Shown: positions 11,690 through 40,854 of the stretch, piece after piece | Numbering within the stretch: position 1 is the stretch's first letter | Layout: the number at the start of each line of letters is the position of its first letter | Source: Caprimulgus europaeus | Lineage: Eukaryota; Chordata; Aves; Caprimulgiformes; Caprimulgidae | Length of the DNA stretch: 64,000 bases | Reading direction: 5' to 3' | NCBI GenBank assembly: GCA_907165065.1 | Contig: OU015544.1 | Location: forward strand, 62,001-126,000 | Notes under the pieces: model-generated | Seen by the model: only the letters and a program-made list of their open reading frames with translations | The model's database searches: none | What the model was told of the DNA's origin: nothing | Made by a program: the position numbers and the translations under genes

Positions 11690-12245
11690 CACCAGCAATC
11701 TTTTTGCATGTGCACTTGCCTTCTATTAATAATCACATTCCAGTGCCTCACTACCCTCTGGGTGAAAAATTTACTCCTAATATCTAACCTAAATCTGCCC
11801 TCTCTTAATTTAAAACCATTTTGCCTTGTCCTATCGCTATCTGCCCCTGTAAAAAGTCGCTCTCCCTCCTGTTTATGAGCTCCCTTCAAGTACTAGAAGG
11901 CTGGTATGAGGTCTCTCCAGAGCATTTTCTTCTCGAAGCTAAACAAGCCCAACTCCCTTAGCCTTTCTTCATAAGAGAGGTGCTCCAGCCTTCTCATCAT
12001 CTTCGTGGCTCTCCTCTGGCCCCTTTCCAACAGTTCTACATCTTTCTTGCGTTGGGGGCTCCAGGCTTGGATGCAATACTCCAGATGAGGCCTCACAAGG
12101 GTAGAGTAGAGAGGGACAATCACCTCCCTCACCCTACTGGCTACCCCTCTTTCGATGCAGCCCAGGATACAGTTGGCCTTCCAGGCTGCAATTGCATACT
12201 GCTGGCTCATATCAAGCTTCTCATCCATCATCTGTTTGCAGGATG
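11690..12245 (-). pseudogene. CR1 LINE reverse-transcriptase C-terminal fragment
   Basis: Minus-strand translation gives the C-terminal part of the CR1 ORF2 protein: [15 protein letters not shown], then [21 protein letters not shown], then [20 protein letters not shown] and [13 protein letters not shown] frame break separates this from the last block ([27 protein letters not shown]). The catalytic core and endonuclease domain are absent and the 3' UTR is not recognisable. The element is a dead, 5'-truncated copy. The open frame continues upstream to 12504 in sequence that does not look like CR1, so I end the element near 12245. Confidence 0.85.
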
Positions 12246-15200
12246 GCAGCAGATTCTGTGGAAATCGGGTACGTGCTGGTTCCTCTTTGAGTTTCTCCAT
12301 TTGCCAGTCCTTGTCGGGCCACCATTTGCTAAGGTGAAATGTCCATATCTGCAAAACTCGGTCATTAATGTTGCAGAAGTGGGAGCCTTGAACTGAGTTT
12401 TCTTTGAGGTCAGCCACTGGCTTCTGCTCTGCCCTAGTAATGGCAGGAAAACAATGATTCAAAATCATTGAGGAAACTCTCAGGAGTTTCCTCACCAGAG
12501 GCAAGCAGTACAGACTGACCTGTTAGTCTGTGCAGAAAAACCAAATACAGCTTTACCTTCAGCTTTTAGCTAGTGATAGCAGTTCCTTGTCAAGTGGAAG
12601 AGGCATACTATGAGAAGTGGTTAAACATCTGTGGGCAACGCTAGCTTTATTCTCACGGCCCAATATAAGAGTAAGTGGAGTATAGATGGGATAGACCCAT
12701 GTGTACCAAAACTCCAGGTGCTTATACGACACCACACATCACACACGTCCATTCCTCATCCTACTACCTACTCTTCAGTGCTTCATTGTAGATTTCATTC
12801 TCACTTTACTTCTTTGTTGCTTTCAGTACCAAGACCCTGAGGATCCTGCTTTATTCTCTCTGCTCGTTTGGCAGTGGCAGCAGAGAGTGGTGGTGTAGAG
12901 ATACAGTCTTAGTCTCTTCATGAACAGAATTTTGACTGGCAGCAATATGGAGGTTTTTAGTACCAGAACTGATCAGCATCTGTCACGGCAAGCCCTTTAG
13001 CCTCTTTTGATGACAGAGAACAACACCTTTGGTTATTTTACACAGTTTAAGGTATGGTTTTCAAGTCGTTGAGGAGAGGGAAAGGGAGAGGCAGACTCGG
13101 CCTAGGAAGCAACGTACCACAGGAGATAAATGACTCCTGCTCCAGCCAGATAAAGGGCACAAGTAACTATGTCAGAACAAAAGATAGAAAGAGACATGGA
13201 GAACGTGACTGTGGCCAGGGCTGGTGACAGCAATGTTCTCTGATACCTTGCTGAAAGCAGCATTCCCACAGAGAAAATATTTTCCACCCCAGTGGGTAGC
13301 TGTCAGAGAATACAGCAGTTGCATCCCACCACCTTTCTGGGAGGAAAGCATCTCTTCTTTGATTATGTTTTTTTCAATGCAGGGACAGCTTCCCTGCTGG
13401 CATCAATCCCTGTCATGCTATTGGTTTATGAAGCTTTGTCAGCATGGTGAGAGCTGTGTCTGTCACTGGAAGTTACTGGGCAATGAGATATGATACAAAT
13501 TTGCTGTGCCATAATTAATCAGCATGATTTGTGCAGAGTGAGACTGAGGAACTGACTATATTCAAGGGTAATCTTACTGCATGCCAAGAACCAGACTAGC
13601 CAAAGTGGTCTTCTTCCTTTTGTAGTTGCTGTTCTGAGTGCTACCCACGCCCTTCCTTCTCCTTCTATTGTCTCCTAGGCTCTTCAGACTTCATTCTGGG
13701 ATGACTCAGCTTACTAGCCCAGAAGAAAGCAAATTCTTTTTTTTTTTTTTTTTTTTTTTTACTTGGACTGTTTTTGTGCTGGATTGAATGATTGAACTGG
13801 CTCATGAAGTGTTCTGATGAACCTGGAGCTGGCACAACACAAAGAGCGGGAGTGAAGATGGTAACAGGGAACTTGGCTCCCCACAGCGTACCTTTAGATT
13901 GACTCAACTGTATCATCTCCCTTAACCCCATGAGTGTCTGTATAAGGAATAGGTGTAGAATAAACCGTACACTTCACGTTCGTGACCTCCCTCTCTCTGA
14001 ATGAAGTTCCTTTTAGATGGGAGTTCCTTCCATTAAGAAGGGTGTGCTTTTCTGGTCAGATTGCAAAGGAGGATCTTTTCTTGATTACTCCTAAATGCAT
14101 TCACGTAACATTTCTGTCTTTTTCCTTGTCTCCTCTGTGTTGTTGTGTACTTCAAAGGGGATGGAGGAAAAAGGCTGTCATATTGTGTCTCTTCTCTAGA
14201 GGACTAAGGTCCATTTATCCTTTTCTCATCTGTGTTGGCAACCACCCAGACTCTTGGTTTCCTGAAAACATAGGAAAGCATTATGTGAGTTTTGTAGTGG
14301 TCCCTAAAGGCCAAGGGAGTGTGTCCTTTAGAAGACTGCTCTCAACAGACCTGTAAGCTGAGGAGTTTGACTTCATGGACAGTAATAGGGTCATCAGCGG
14401 AGATAAAGCTCTATCAGTAAATGATACTATAACCTAGGAAGACTTTCCACTTGCTCCAGAGTTTGTCAAGGCCTCTAACCTTGACGTGTGCTTTGCCATT
14501 TTGAGCCCTGAAAGCAAAGGAGAAAAAAAAATTGACCAGTTTTACACTGAAACTGGAAAAATGAGTAGAACTACGTTGCCTTCTGTTTGATGGAAGTATC
14601 CAATGAGGAAATTATCAGTATGTATCTTTTCACCAAGAAAAGAGATTTTGTGCTCTTCGAGTATGGCTTTCCAAGTGTCCATGTCTTGCAGACTCGTCTT
14701 TCCATTTCACATATCTCACATGGTCTCTTTCCTCATGCCGGAAAGCATTGCTCTAAGCTTATCCTTATTTCAAAGGCATTTTGATGACCAAAAAAGACAT
14801 GGAAGATGCCTATGTGCCAGGAGCACTTGGAATCCTTGAATCAATATATCAAGTCTCATTGCTTTCATTAGTGTCTCAACTTTGCTTTTCCAGTTGGGAA
14901 GGAAGCCAAAATTGAAAGGTAAAAATAGAATGTGTGTTGGGAAAGGGAGATGTTGATCTCATGGGTTATATACAATGCACAACTTTGCCCTATCCCTGCT
15001 TGTTATCTGGGCCGCAGGCCAAATGTTTAGCTGATACAAATCTGCACAGTTCTAAAACACTCTGTTAATTTGTGCTTTATTATAACATCATTGAATAAGA
15101 GCATATCTGTCTTTCCTAAACATCTGATAACATGAAAAATCCATTCATATTTTCAGAGAAGCTACCCTAGCTCCAGCCATTGTATTTATCAGAGCAAGCA

Positions 15201-15573
15201 AGAACAGCCACACAATTTTTGTGTGGCTTTCTTCTTGAGACTGTCTCTTATTTGGGTCAAATCCCATCATACTTGGGAAGGTTTGGATGGATACCAAAAC
15301 ATAACCTGATATTGAGGTAGTAATTCCAATTTAGTATCCTCTGGCAAATAAGTTGAGGAAATGAATAGTTCTACAATTATTTTAAGTATGCATACATTTT
15401 TGCAACTTTTTACACAATTGCCCAGTCACTTTGACCTTAAAGAAATTAAAATATAAGACAAACCCCTAGCCTGTGAAGATCAATCCAACTGCTTAAGTTC
15501 ATGCACTTCCAGTGTTCATTGAGTTCAGTGAGTTTACTTATTACCTGTTGATAAGCATATATATTTTTCATAG
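12246..15573. other. No gene recognised; contains a 24-base T run
   Basis: No family-level protein similarity is visible. A run of 24 T lies at 13737-13760; no adjacent retrocopy body was recognised. The small open frames at 13982-14356 and 14587-14839 look like chance. Confidence 0.5.
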
Positions 15574-16140
15574 TGTCATGGTTTAACCCCAGTCAGTAAC
15601 TATGCGCTAGGGCAGCTGCTCACTCACTCCCTTCACAGTAGGATGGGGGAGAGAATCAGAAGGGTAAAAGTGAGAAAACTCATGGGTTGAGAGAAAGACA
15701 GTTTAATAGGTAAGGCAAAAGCTGTGCACATAAGCAAAGCAAAACAAGGAGTCTATTTACTACTTCCCGTTGGCAGGCAGGTGTTCAGCCATCTCCAGGA
15801 AAGCAGGGCTCCATCAAGTGTAACAGCTACTTGGGAAGATGAATACCCTCACTGAGAATGTGAGCTTTATATGCTGAGCATGATGTTATATGGTATGGAA
15901 TATCCCTTGGGTCAGTTGGGGTCAGCTGTCCCAGCTGTGTACCCTCCTGACTTCTTGTACGCTCTGAGCCTACTCACTGATGGGTAGTGTGAGAAGCAGA
16001 AAAGGCTTTGACTCTGTGTAAGCACTGCTCAGCAGTAACGAAAACATCTCTGCATTATCAACAAGCACAAAATCAAAACATAGCCCCATAATAGCTACTA
16101 TGAAGAAAATCAACTCTATCCCAGCCAAAACCAACACTCA
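15574..16140 (+). mobile_element. Solo LTR of an avian ERVL-type endogenous retrovirus
   Basis: The segment begins TGTCATGGTTTAACCCCAGT and ends near CCAGCCAAAACCAACA. In between it has the hallmarks of a widespread bird LTR: gagaatcagaagggtaaaag, cagtttaataggtaa, a TATA-like tttatatgctgagc near 15868, gtcagctgtcccagctgtg, and cactgctcagcagtaac. No internal retroviral sequence adjoins either end, so it is a solo LTR. Exact edges and target duplication are uncertain; the flanking 5-mers are not a perfect repeat. Confidence 0.85.
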
Positions 16141-19100
16141 GACTTGTTTATCAAAGCCCATGCTGAGCGTGTTGGACCAGCACTGAAACATTTTTTGATT
16201 TTTCCTTATTTTGGTGCCTGGCCATACAATTCATTGACATTTTTCCAAGCAGAACCTTGTCTTAAGACAGCTAAACTGGCTATTTGAGATGGGCTGTAGA
16301 ATGTAATACGTTCCATAGATGCTGGTTTGCTTGCAGGGTAGATTAGATACTCTAGAAATGCCGTAAGGCCCTTACAAAAAACATATGCTATTGCTACAGA
16401 AATGGTTCAAACTATTGTATTACTGTAGGCTGTAGTATTTGGACCCTTGCTAACGGAATATTGACAGAGTTATCATAAATCAGGTTATCCTGGGTGTTTC
16501 CTCTTTTGTCCGCAGATTTTAACAAATGAGGTTTTGAGGATTTTATAGCCCTTGTCTAATTTCCCACATGCCAAATATCTTCAGTCAGTCTATCCCCCTC
16601 TAGAAATCCTAGATGGATTAGGTGATGATAACCACAGCACATTTAAAATATTATTTGTTCGTCCTCCCATGACATCCAGCCAAGACATATTACAGCTAAT
16701 GTAGCTGGAACCGTATGTTCTTCAAAGTTCTAAATCCTGTCTGAAGACATAACTGGGACCTCTTTCTTGCTAGCAGAAGAGAGTTTATTTCATCATAGTA
16801 GACAAATGTCAAGAAGCCTCGTTTGGAGAAATGGAGGAAAGCAAATGGAGTTTGTTTTAATGAAATGGCATGTTGCTGCTGTTCTAGGACAGTTTTTCTT
16901 ACTTTCCTAATACTCCAGATTGATTCTAAAAAGTGATAAACACAAATGCTCAGGGAACTATTGAGACCCCACGAACAGAAAAACACCCATTGATCCCAGT
17001 CTTTGGCCTGTGGCTCAGACCTGAAGAGAGTTTCTTAATGGCTTGTACTTCAAAAGAAATCTTTTTTCCTGATAGGATTTTACTGAAGAAAAAGAGCATC
17101 AGATACTGAGACAGAGAGAAGGAAGGAGAGTGAACATCAAATTCATAGTATGATTTGGGCATCAAAATCTCTTCAGATAAATTTAAGTTCTGAGAATCTG
17201 AGTGTCATCTTTCCATCTTTGGATCATATCATTTAGTTTGGGCTTCACTTCTGGTGTTTACTTACAATACTATCTGTTTTGAGAGACTTTTGGAGACTAA
17301 TATATTCCCATGCTGTGTCCAGCTGCAAGAGCTCAAAAGGAGGATATTTTAAACAGGAATAGAAAGGTAGGTGTGGTTTTAGACAACTGAAGTATGAAGC
17401 CAATTCCTCACTTGTGGCAGGGCAGAGAGGCAGACAGAGTGAAAGCTGTACTTAAACTTGCTGGGAGATTAGGAAGTATCTGAATAGTTGATATCCTAAC
17501 CTATACTGTAAATTGTTCTAAATGCATGAACAAGAGGTAGCTTTAAAAATACTTGTTTTTTATGAATATTCTATGGTTGCTGAGTCTGGAAACAACAACA
17601 AAAAATTATTTTCTTGGCTCCATTAGACCCTGCTGAGAGTGGGTTGAAAATTTTCTTTCAAAACACCTCTTGTCAGAAAACTGAACTTTCAACTACATTA
17701 ATATTGTGTGAAAAAGTATAAGCTTTCTTTAGTAATTAAAAATATTGTAAAAATGGAAATCTTTAGCATGGAGCGAGGAATATTTTCCAAAGAATTACGA
17801 TATTAGTACCATTATTATAATAGCTGTGAACTGTCAGCTTTAATATTCATACACATCCTTACATATTATTGTTAGATAAGGTTGTATATGTTACGATATG
17901 ACCTATGAGCAAGTGGTAATTGACTTCCGTTATTATTGCTCAAGGGCTTTACACATACTGATTTAAGCCCTTTGCAATCTGGAGGTGGCGTTAAAAATCG
18001 AGGCAGAATTTCTCCAAGTTTCCCTGCTCCTTCTAGATTTACAGGCTCAGCTATTTGCTGCTGCCTGTTAAGAGAACAACTGTTGACAACTGTTAAATGA
18101 CTCCTTTCTGTAAGAAAGCAGTCATTATCTTGTAAGACACTGGCATTTTTCTACAGCAGTGTTTCAGTGCTGTAAAATAGGTCTCTTAAAAGAGCTTGGG
18201 GTAAGATAAGGGGATAGCAAGGAAAAGGAATGCATACAGTGATACTGGAAAAAAGGAAGAGATAATTTGGTATTTAAAATTATCAGTAGCTTAGATAAAT
18301 GGGTAAATATTACATACAAATACACACACATACATATGTCCACGGAAGAGCATAAGTTTGTACATACAAAAATTATCAAATGCAAAAAGCTTTAAATTAT
18401 AGTGTGCATCTTTGTCCTGCTTCACTCCTGGAAGGTTCTGACACAGGCCCACAAGGATTAGCTCTACAGCGTTCTGCAAACATCTGGGAGTCTCATAAAT
18501 GTGTGTGTAAGTGAATTAGTATTGTATGTGAATGCAGTGTTCCTGAGAGAAAGAGGCAATGAATCAGTAATGTGGTAAATCTTGTATGATACCAAAGAAG
18601 TTGTAGCTACCTGACAAAGTGCTGAACACATATAGACTAAAAATACCTTACAGATTTCCTTTTCATGTGAGGCTTTGTGCATGAGGTATTGTCTTGTGCT
18701 GCAGTAAGCAATAAAGAATAAACCTGAAAGCGTTCCCTGTCGTGGGTCTGGCTAGTCTGACAGACATGTATGGTATCTTATCACGCATGCACACACATTG
18801 GAACTTCTGGACCATTTGGTAGCTTAGTATTAATGCTCATCAAATTGCAGTCCACAGTGGGAAACTCTTGAGCACGAGGGTGAGTATGGTGGGTGTGTGT
18901 ACAAGTTTGAGTGCATGATGGGACGTGAGCCTTCAGCATGCATGTCTAAAGGCACATGCATGTGCATTTCTGTCTGTCCTCCAGGAGACAATTCTTTCCC
19001 TTTCCGTCAGTACTCCCCTCCGAAAAGTTAAGCTGTGCTTACTTTGGCATCATCATCCAAGCAACCTGGGAAAGAACAGATAGTCGCCCCTCCTCCCCTC
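16141..19100. other. No gene recognised; 5' flank of SMTNL2
   Basis: AT-rich unique sequence with short open frames only. Composition shifts to GC-rich from about 19080, where the SMTNL2 promoter begins. Confidence 0.5.
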
Positions 19101-19470
19101 ACTCTGTCTTTCTCTTCTTCCTCCCGGACGCTCATCTCCCACTACTTCCCCTCCCTGTCTCCCGCGGCCCCGCCCTCAGCCCACCACGCCCGGCCCTCTC
19201 GGGCGTTCACAGCTCTGGGCAGCTGCGAACAAGCCCGTGCCCCTCCCCTTCTCCCTCCCTCTTGCACTGTTGACTGCTGAAATTACATCTGCCGCTTTGA
19301 AGGAACATAAACTGAGCAGAGCAGCCCAGGGAGAGCGCGTTCCCTCCGTGCCCTGCTGCTGTGCGGTGCTGCCGCGGCGCCCCCAGCCGGGCGCGGCGCG
19401 GGTTCTGCGGGGCTCTGCATTCGCACCATGAGAGCGGGCTGTGGCCCAGCGGCAACGGTGACCCGCCAGC
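19100..19470 (+). promoter_or_regulatory. SMTNL2: SMTNL2 CpG promoter and 5' UTR
   Basis: GC-rich, CpG-containing sequence lies directly before the SMTNL2 start codon. It includes pyrimidine-rich stretches (cccctccctgtctcccgcgg) and a dense CpG block at 19370-19420. No consensus TATA box at a usable distance was identified. The transcription start cannot be placed from sequence alone. Confidence 0.6.
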
Positions 19471-35307
<15,837 letters not shown>

Positions 35308-38300
35308 AACCATCAACACCTCTCCAGCCAGAAGGGCCAAGTACAGTATGCTAATGGAAAGTGACATTTTGCAAACGGAACACAGTGTTATTTCTTGCTT
35401 TTTACTGTCCCTTTGCTTACTTCAACTGCGTGGCTGGCTGACTAAAGTATTGCTGAGCAGTGCCCCAAAGTGTTGATCACATTAGCATGTCAGTAATACA
35501 GAAGTATGTTTGAAAAATAAAAAAAAAAACATAGGGAAAGGCAAATGCTGTAATTTTGGTGCTAGTAGTAGGTTGGATTTTTGATATTCTTGGGTTTAAA
35601 GATCACAGGAAGCTAATTTGCTGCTCCTATCTCTCCTATCACTGGGAACACAGTTTTATGCAGTGACAGGTAACTGCTATGAAAGTGTTCCCTCTTAAAA
35701 TGCAAGTAAAACTCCAGAAGATACCACCTTAAATTCCACTTCTTTATTGAGCATAGCACAAAAGAAATAGCAGATGGATAAGAAAAATTCTGTTTAGCAG
35801 ATAACATAGAGTACTCAAACACTAGGGCAATATTGCCTCTCCTCCAACCCTAGCCCTCCACTCCAGCATATGAGCATGCATACACACACACACACACACA
35901 CACACACATCAAACAGGCATTGTTCCATTCTCTTAAAGCAGAAAGAGAACTTAGCCACAACAGCATTTGTCTGTAATGGTCAAGTCTAAAGTGATTTGCT
36001 TAGAGGCTTGCTAAAGCCAGTACTGACAGTCCTGGATTAATTTATTTATCATGAAGAACAGCAACAGCTGGGGCTGTTGTGTGTGTGACATTGTGTGTTT
36101 GCATGATTTAGAATTTCAGGACAGTGGGGAGCTAGCAAAGTACAAAATCATCTGAACAGTTAGAAGCAAGACTGTAGTGCACTTTGACCTGAACTGTGAG
36201 GAGAGCAACTCTCCTGTGTGGATAGGAACGAAGTCTTCACAGTTTGTTCAGTCCTTGTGCTGACTCTGAGGTGGACAGGCAATATGCCAAAAAAGTCTGA
36301 AAGATGTGGGAGTTTTGAAATGCCTTCAACTAGTTTACGTTTTCAGTTAAATTAGTATTAAAGCCACAATACAGTGGCATTATTCCACATTTACTGGACA
36401 AAAAGGTCACCTGTCACCCTTTCTGTTTTTTTCTTTGATGAATCAACAGAGCTTTGTTTTCACAATGAATGCTAAAAATAAAACCACTAAAAAAGCATAT
36501 TTTACAGAAAAAAGGACCCTTTTAAAATTATTTCTTCCCTAAGAACAGACTCATAGAAAGTAAAAACTGAAAGCCATCAGCCCTCTACTTATGCTAGAGA
36601 ATGTTGGAGTTTTTTTAACCTGCATTTGTGCTTTTTGTAGATATTTATAAAGATGATTTCAGTTCTGTATTGATGACCATTTATAATAAAATATATCAAA
36701 TACACTTCAGATTTACTGCTTCTCTTTAGAATGAAGTGACAGATAACAAAGTAAAATCAGTGAAAAGAAACCAGAGCTTGTGCATAGAAGATTTTTGTTC
36801 TAGTCATGGTGCTCTGTGCTCTGAATATTAGTTTTTAAAAGTACAGAAGTTCAGTGGCATTTGGAATAGGATTTTAGTTCAGCCTTCCTTTCTAGTGAAG
36901 TTTACTTAAGAAACCATGAATGAGGTAACCACTTTGTTAGCAGTCTCAGGGGGGAAAAAAAAGGAAAAAAACAAAGCCAAAGAAACATTAAAAAAACACA
37001 CCGGAAGTGTGCAAAAGTAAAGTATAAGTTAATGGCTGAAGTTCTGTTTGAATTGGAGCTAGGCTGTTGCTGTGATGCTATGGAAACAGTTTGAAAGACC
37101 TTAATGTAAGTATCTGAAAGCTACTTATCAAACTAGCAGGATTCTTGGTATTGCTAATTTCACAGCTTTAATGCTAGTGGACAGAGGCTGGGTGGGCTGT
37201 TCCTATTTGTCATATGACTGCCATTGTCTTTAGTTTTTTACTTTGTCTTGAATGACCATAATTCTGAGGAGTAAGTGTGAATCTGTTGCTCTACCGAATG
37301 CACTACAAGCATAACCGCATGTGTTTTGGCAAAGTGATTAGAGTAAACACGATCAGAAATCTGTCCACAACTGACACAGATAAGACACATTTACATTCTT
37401 ACAACAGAATACTTTTCATTGACTGGCAGAGCACAGTTCCACCATAGCTACAAGAGGAGTAATACTGGCTTTATACTTCAGATTCCTTCACAGTCTGAGG
37501 TCATGGATGATTTTTACGTGTGATGTGAGTGCTTGGCCAATTTAGGCCTAGTAGCAAATAAGTATATAAAGGAAGTTTTAGACAGTAAAGTTATTACCAA
37601 TTCACCAGGGGGAGTTTACATCCTTTCTATAATTTAGCTTGTTTTCACAACTGCCCAGAAGCTATTTGTACAGGTTTTCTGAAGTCTTCCCATTTCAGAG
37701 AGGTGATGGTAAAAATACCTGGTACTTGCTAGCAGACCGATGGCAGGGGAGTGGAAGACCATCAGCTGATTTTAGCTGCTGGTGGTTCACGTGTAAGAAG
37801 ATGAGGGAGATGGTGCTATGACATAATTTTAGAAAAACCTGCAGCTTTGTGCATTAAGAGAAGTCTGATATATATTAATAACCCTGACTACTAGATTATA
37901 TGATTAAATTGAAATTAAAGTGTGTAATGTATGCCCCCTGCAGGATTTTTTAGTATTTTTAGTTTTAAAAAAAACCCAGAATATATGTGTATATGACAGT
38001 AAATGTGTTAGGCATGAGTGATAAAGAGAACAATATATTGAGTTGGCATAGGAAACATTTTACACAGATGGACTGTTTCATGACTTTTCAAATGTTTCTG
38101 CTCTGTATCTAAAATGCAGTACTATCTAAGTTGTTTTATTGGCAACTTGATCCTCCTTTTAAGGGCTAGATCAATTTGTTCTGTGCAAGATTTTCAAAAT
38201 AATCTCAGCAGAGACATTACCTACTTTTTAAAATTATGTTTGCATATAGCTTCCCACAGCAGGGATGTCCTCCTCCTTGAAAGTACAGTAACTGGATGGA

Positions 38301-38593
38301 TGCCTTTCATTGCTTCTGCCTTTGTGTGACATTTCCAATGAAGTATTTAATCCAAACATATGCTCAAACCAGTGCAAAGTCTTGGGTACCTATAATTAGG
38401 TATAAAACTGGCCTGCATGGTTCAACCTGTGTCATTAATTTAAACCTGGCCTGGCTTACAGAGATAGTTCTGAAGTGCCCAAAATAAAATAAAATTTAAA
38501 AGTTGGCATTGCCTTATGTCAGGTGCATTTAAAAGCCACTTTTGGTTATGCTAAAATAGCTCTATGTCCAGATAAAGCCTCAGTGGAGTTAAA
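35308..38593. other. SMTNL2 3' flank, probably 3' UTR in the first part
   Basis: AT-rich unique sequence with several possible AATAAA signals near 35514, 36475 and 36686. No coding exon is recognised. A (CA)n tract lies at 35882-35908. Confidence 0.5.
35882..35908. repeat. (CA)n microsatellite
   Basis: An uninterrupted AC/CA run of 27 bases, flanked by gcat words. Confidence 0.95.
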
Positions 38594-38660
38594 ATAGAAT
38601 CATAGAATAGTTTGGGTTGGACAGGACCTTTACAGGCCATCTAATCCACCACCACTGCTT
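38594..38660 (-). mobile_element. CR1 LINE 3'-end fragment
   Basis: atagaatcatagaatagttt followed by gggttggacaggacctttac and atctaatccaccaccactgc is the reverse complement of the CR1 3' UTR. About 65 bases remain, ending just before a CpG island. Confidence 0.85.
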
Positions 38661-38689
38661 TTTCATCCAGCTGTAACTGCTTTTACACG

Positions 38690-38960
38690 TTGTGTGCGGA
38701 GGCGACGCCGGTGCGGCCGGCAGCAGGGACGGGGTCTTCCTCGGCCGCTGTTCGCCACCGGCCGCTGCGGACGGCGCTGCCCGGGCGCCTCTGACCGTTA
38801 GGGAGAGGCGCGGCGCGTGCGGCTGCGGAGACAATGATTGGCTGCGGGCAGCCCGCGGCGGGGCGGGCGTTGTGCTGCTCGCGGGAGGGGCCCCGGGGCA
38901 AGGCGGGGTCTCTATGGGCGGCGGTGGAGCTCCGTCTGCCTCGGCGTCATTTTATTTCCC
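38690..38960. promoter_or_regulatory. Orphan CpG island, candidate promoter
   Basis: An abrupt island of about 270 bases, very rich in GC and CpG, lies between AT-rich flanks. It has an inverted CCAAT box (ATTGG, 38837-38841) and GC boxes (ggggcgggcg near 38870, gggcggcgg near 38915). It is 2.5 kb upstream of the TEKT1 start codon and 3.4 kb downstream of the SMTNL2 stop. It may drive an alternative TEKT1 5' exon, or an unannotated or non-coding transcript; no coding exon is recognised in it. Confidence 0.55.
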
Positions 38961-40368
38961 TTGTCAATTGCTAGAGGTGTTCAGGAATTAACAAGCCTTT
39001 TAATTTTAATTCCTCCTAAATTGTCCAAATTGCTGAGTTGATTTTACCTCTGTTATTTGACGAACAGCGAGCTGTTGTCAGCCTCAGGAAGCCTACAATG
39101 ATTTAACCACTGAAAAACATCTGAGGTAAAAATAAAACTTTCTTGCATCATATAATTCATATTGAAGGGTCAGTTGTAAATTTTGTATTAACAGTTTAAA
39201 AGGAAATAGACTTTTATGGTAAGCTAGCAATGAACAGATTTAGGTTTGGTTACTACTAATGAATGACTTTATAATGGTGTTGCTCACGAGTTGGGTCAGG
39301 ACAGCATCAGATACTGGGTTTTCACAACAAAACTTCATAAAGTCAGATGGGTCTGACAATAATGTTTTGGAAGGCCATCACTCGGGGATTTATTAGCTTT
39401 CAAAGTGACTGAGCACGTTTTCAGAAAGATAAGACATTAATTGTTCTCAACCACCATTCAGATATCTCAGCATTTCAGTTTATTATGAATCATTTTGTCA
39501 TCCCTCTTTAATTGGCTCATATTTCTAAGAGCCTTGGGATGTTACTGAGAGTACCGATAATAAAATTTTGTGGAAGACTACTAATAAGCAGCCTCATACA
39601 TATTCTGTCAACCCTGTCTTCTGAAGCGTGTATTTTTCTTTGTCTAACTCTGCAATACCTGCATTTTTTTATAAAAGTGTTTCTTCAGCTGAAACCCATT
39701 TTTTAGCTCCTCTGGAGTATGTGCAGCATTCTGTTTACATGGCAGCTGGCATGAGAGGCACTGTAATTACCAGTTTTAATGATCACTGGGAGAATTTAGC
39801 TACTGTTTGAAATTAAAAATCATTAGTTGCTTTCTAGCTGTCACTGCACTGTATTTGCAACCAACAATTGCAGTTGCTTCCCACTTTTCTGTCTTGGACC
39901 AGCTCAGCTTCTTTTGACCAATGCTACTTACTGCTGTTTCACTTTGAAATCTCTTTGAACCTTGTGGGAACTCTGAGAAACCTTGTTCTGATCTAAATGC
40001 CATCAGGGCTATACGGAGGGTGCATAACTGTACCATCTGATGTAATGCTCTTTTGTCTCCTTCATTTCTTCTGCCTGGCTCCCAATCTCTTTTGTTCCAG
40101 GAAAGAATATAGTTGCCACGAGATGGATCATACTGCTAAGGATGTTTTATGACTGACATGTTAGATAGCTAGGTACTTAAGAAGCCTTTAATTTGCTTTC
40201 ACAAGCTTTATGCATTTCTGCAATAAATCAATCACAAAATACTGTCCAAAGCGGTGGGAGCTACCTAAATTAATGTGCAAAGAATACGTTTTTATTTCCA
40301 GACAGATCTTGGGTTTGTGTGTGCTGGGCTTCTTCCACTTCTGTGGAAGGTGGCTAGAGGCTGTTCAT
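38961..40368. other. No gene recognised between CpG island and X-box
   Basis: Ordinary AT-rich sequence with only short open frames; possible intron of a transcript starting at the CpG island. Confidence 0.4.
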
Positions 40369-40382
40369 GTTCCCATAGCAAC
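40369..40382 (+). promoter_or_regulatory. RFX X-box upstream of TEKT1
   Basis: GTTCCCATAGCAAC matches the palindromic X-box consensus GTTGCCATGGCAAC at 12 of 14 positions, keeping both half-site ends and the GCAAC half intact. RFX factors, often with FOXJ1, drive ciliary genes through such sites. It lies 1105 bases above the TEKT1 start codon, which would suit a TEKT1 promoter if an untranslated first exon lies between. Confidence 0.6.
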
Positions 40383-40629
40383 CGGTGTGTTTACCTTCCA
40401 TGCTGTACTGAGCCACTTCCCGGAATATTTAGTCGAGCATTTTAAAAAGAAACTACGGGCTGCTACTGTGGAGACGGAGGCTAGAAGGCAATTGGTAGCA
40501 AAACCCCTTCCCCCTTCCTCAGTGAAGGTGAACTGAAGACGTGGCACTTAGCCAGGGTTTGACCTTGGGAGCAGTCCAGGTTAGGAGCAGCATCAGCCAA
40601 GAGGTGTGGGAGGGAGAAGGCACAGGGGC

Positions 40630-40641
40630 GGGGGGGGGGGG
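40630..40641. repeat. G homopolymer
   Basis: Twelve consecutive G in a purine-rich context, a short low-complexity tract between the X-box and the TEKT1 coding region. Confidence 0.9.
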
Positions 40642-40854
40642 ACTGTTTTAGGGGTACCTGGGCTGGAGTGTGGGCAAAGCTGTGTTGCTGAGGAGCAGCT
40701 GTGTGCATTTCGGGTGAGGAGTTTTCTCAGGAACACTGGATGAGAATAATGCAAGAATAATCCAACTGCTGTGACTTTGCATATATTTTGGGCATTTGTT
40801 TTACCCTACATTAAATCAGTGTTCCCAGTATGCGTTGTTCTTTGCTCTGCTTTA

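Noticed and set aside
13737..13760. T run as the poly(A) tail of a minus-strand retrocopy
   Set aside because: No recognisable cDNA body adjoins it on either side and no target duplication was seen.
15574..16140. Full endogenous retrovirus
   Set aside because: Only the LTR is present; no gag, pol or env sequence and no partner LTR within reach.
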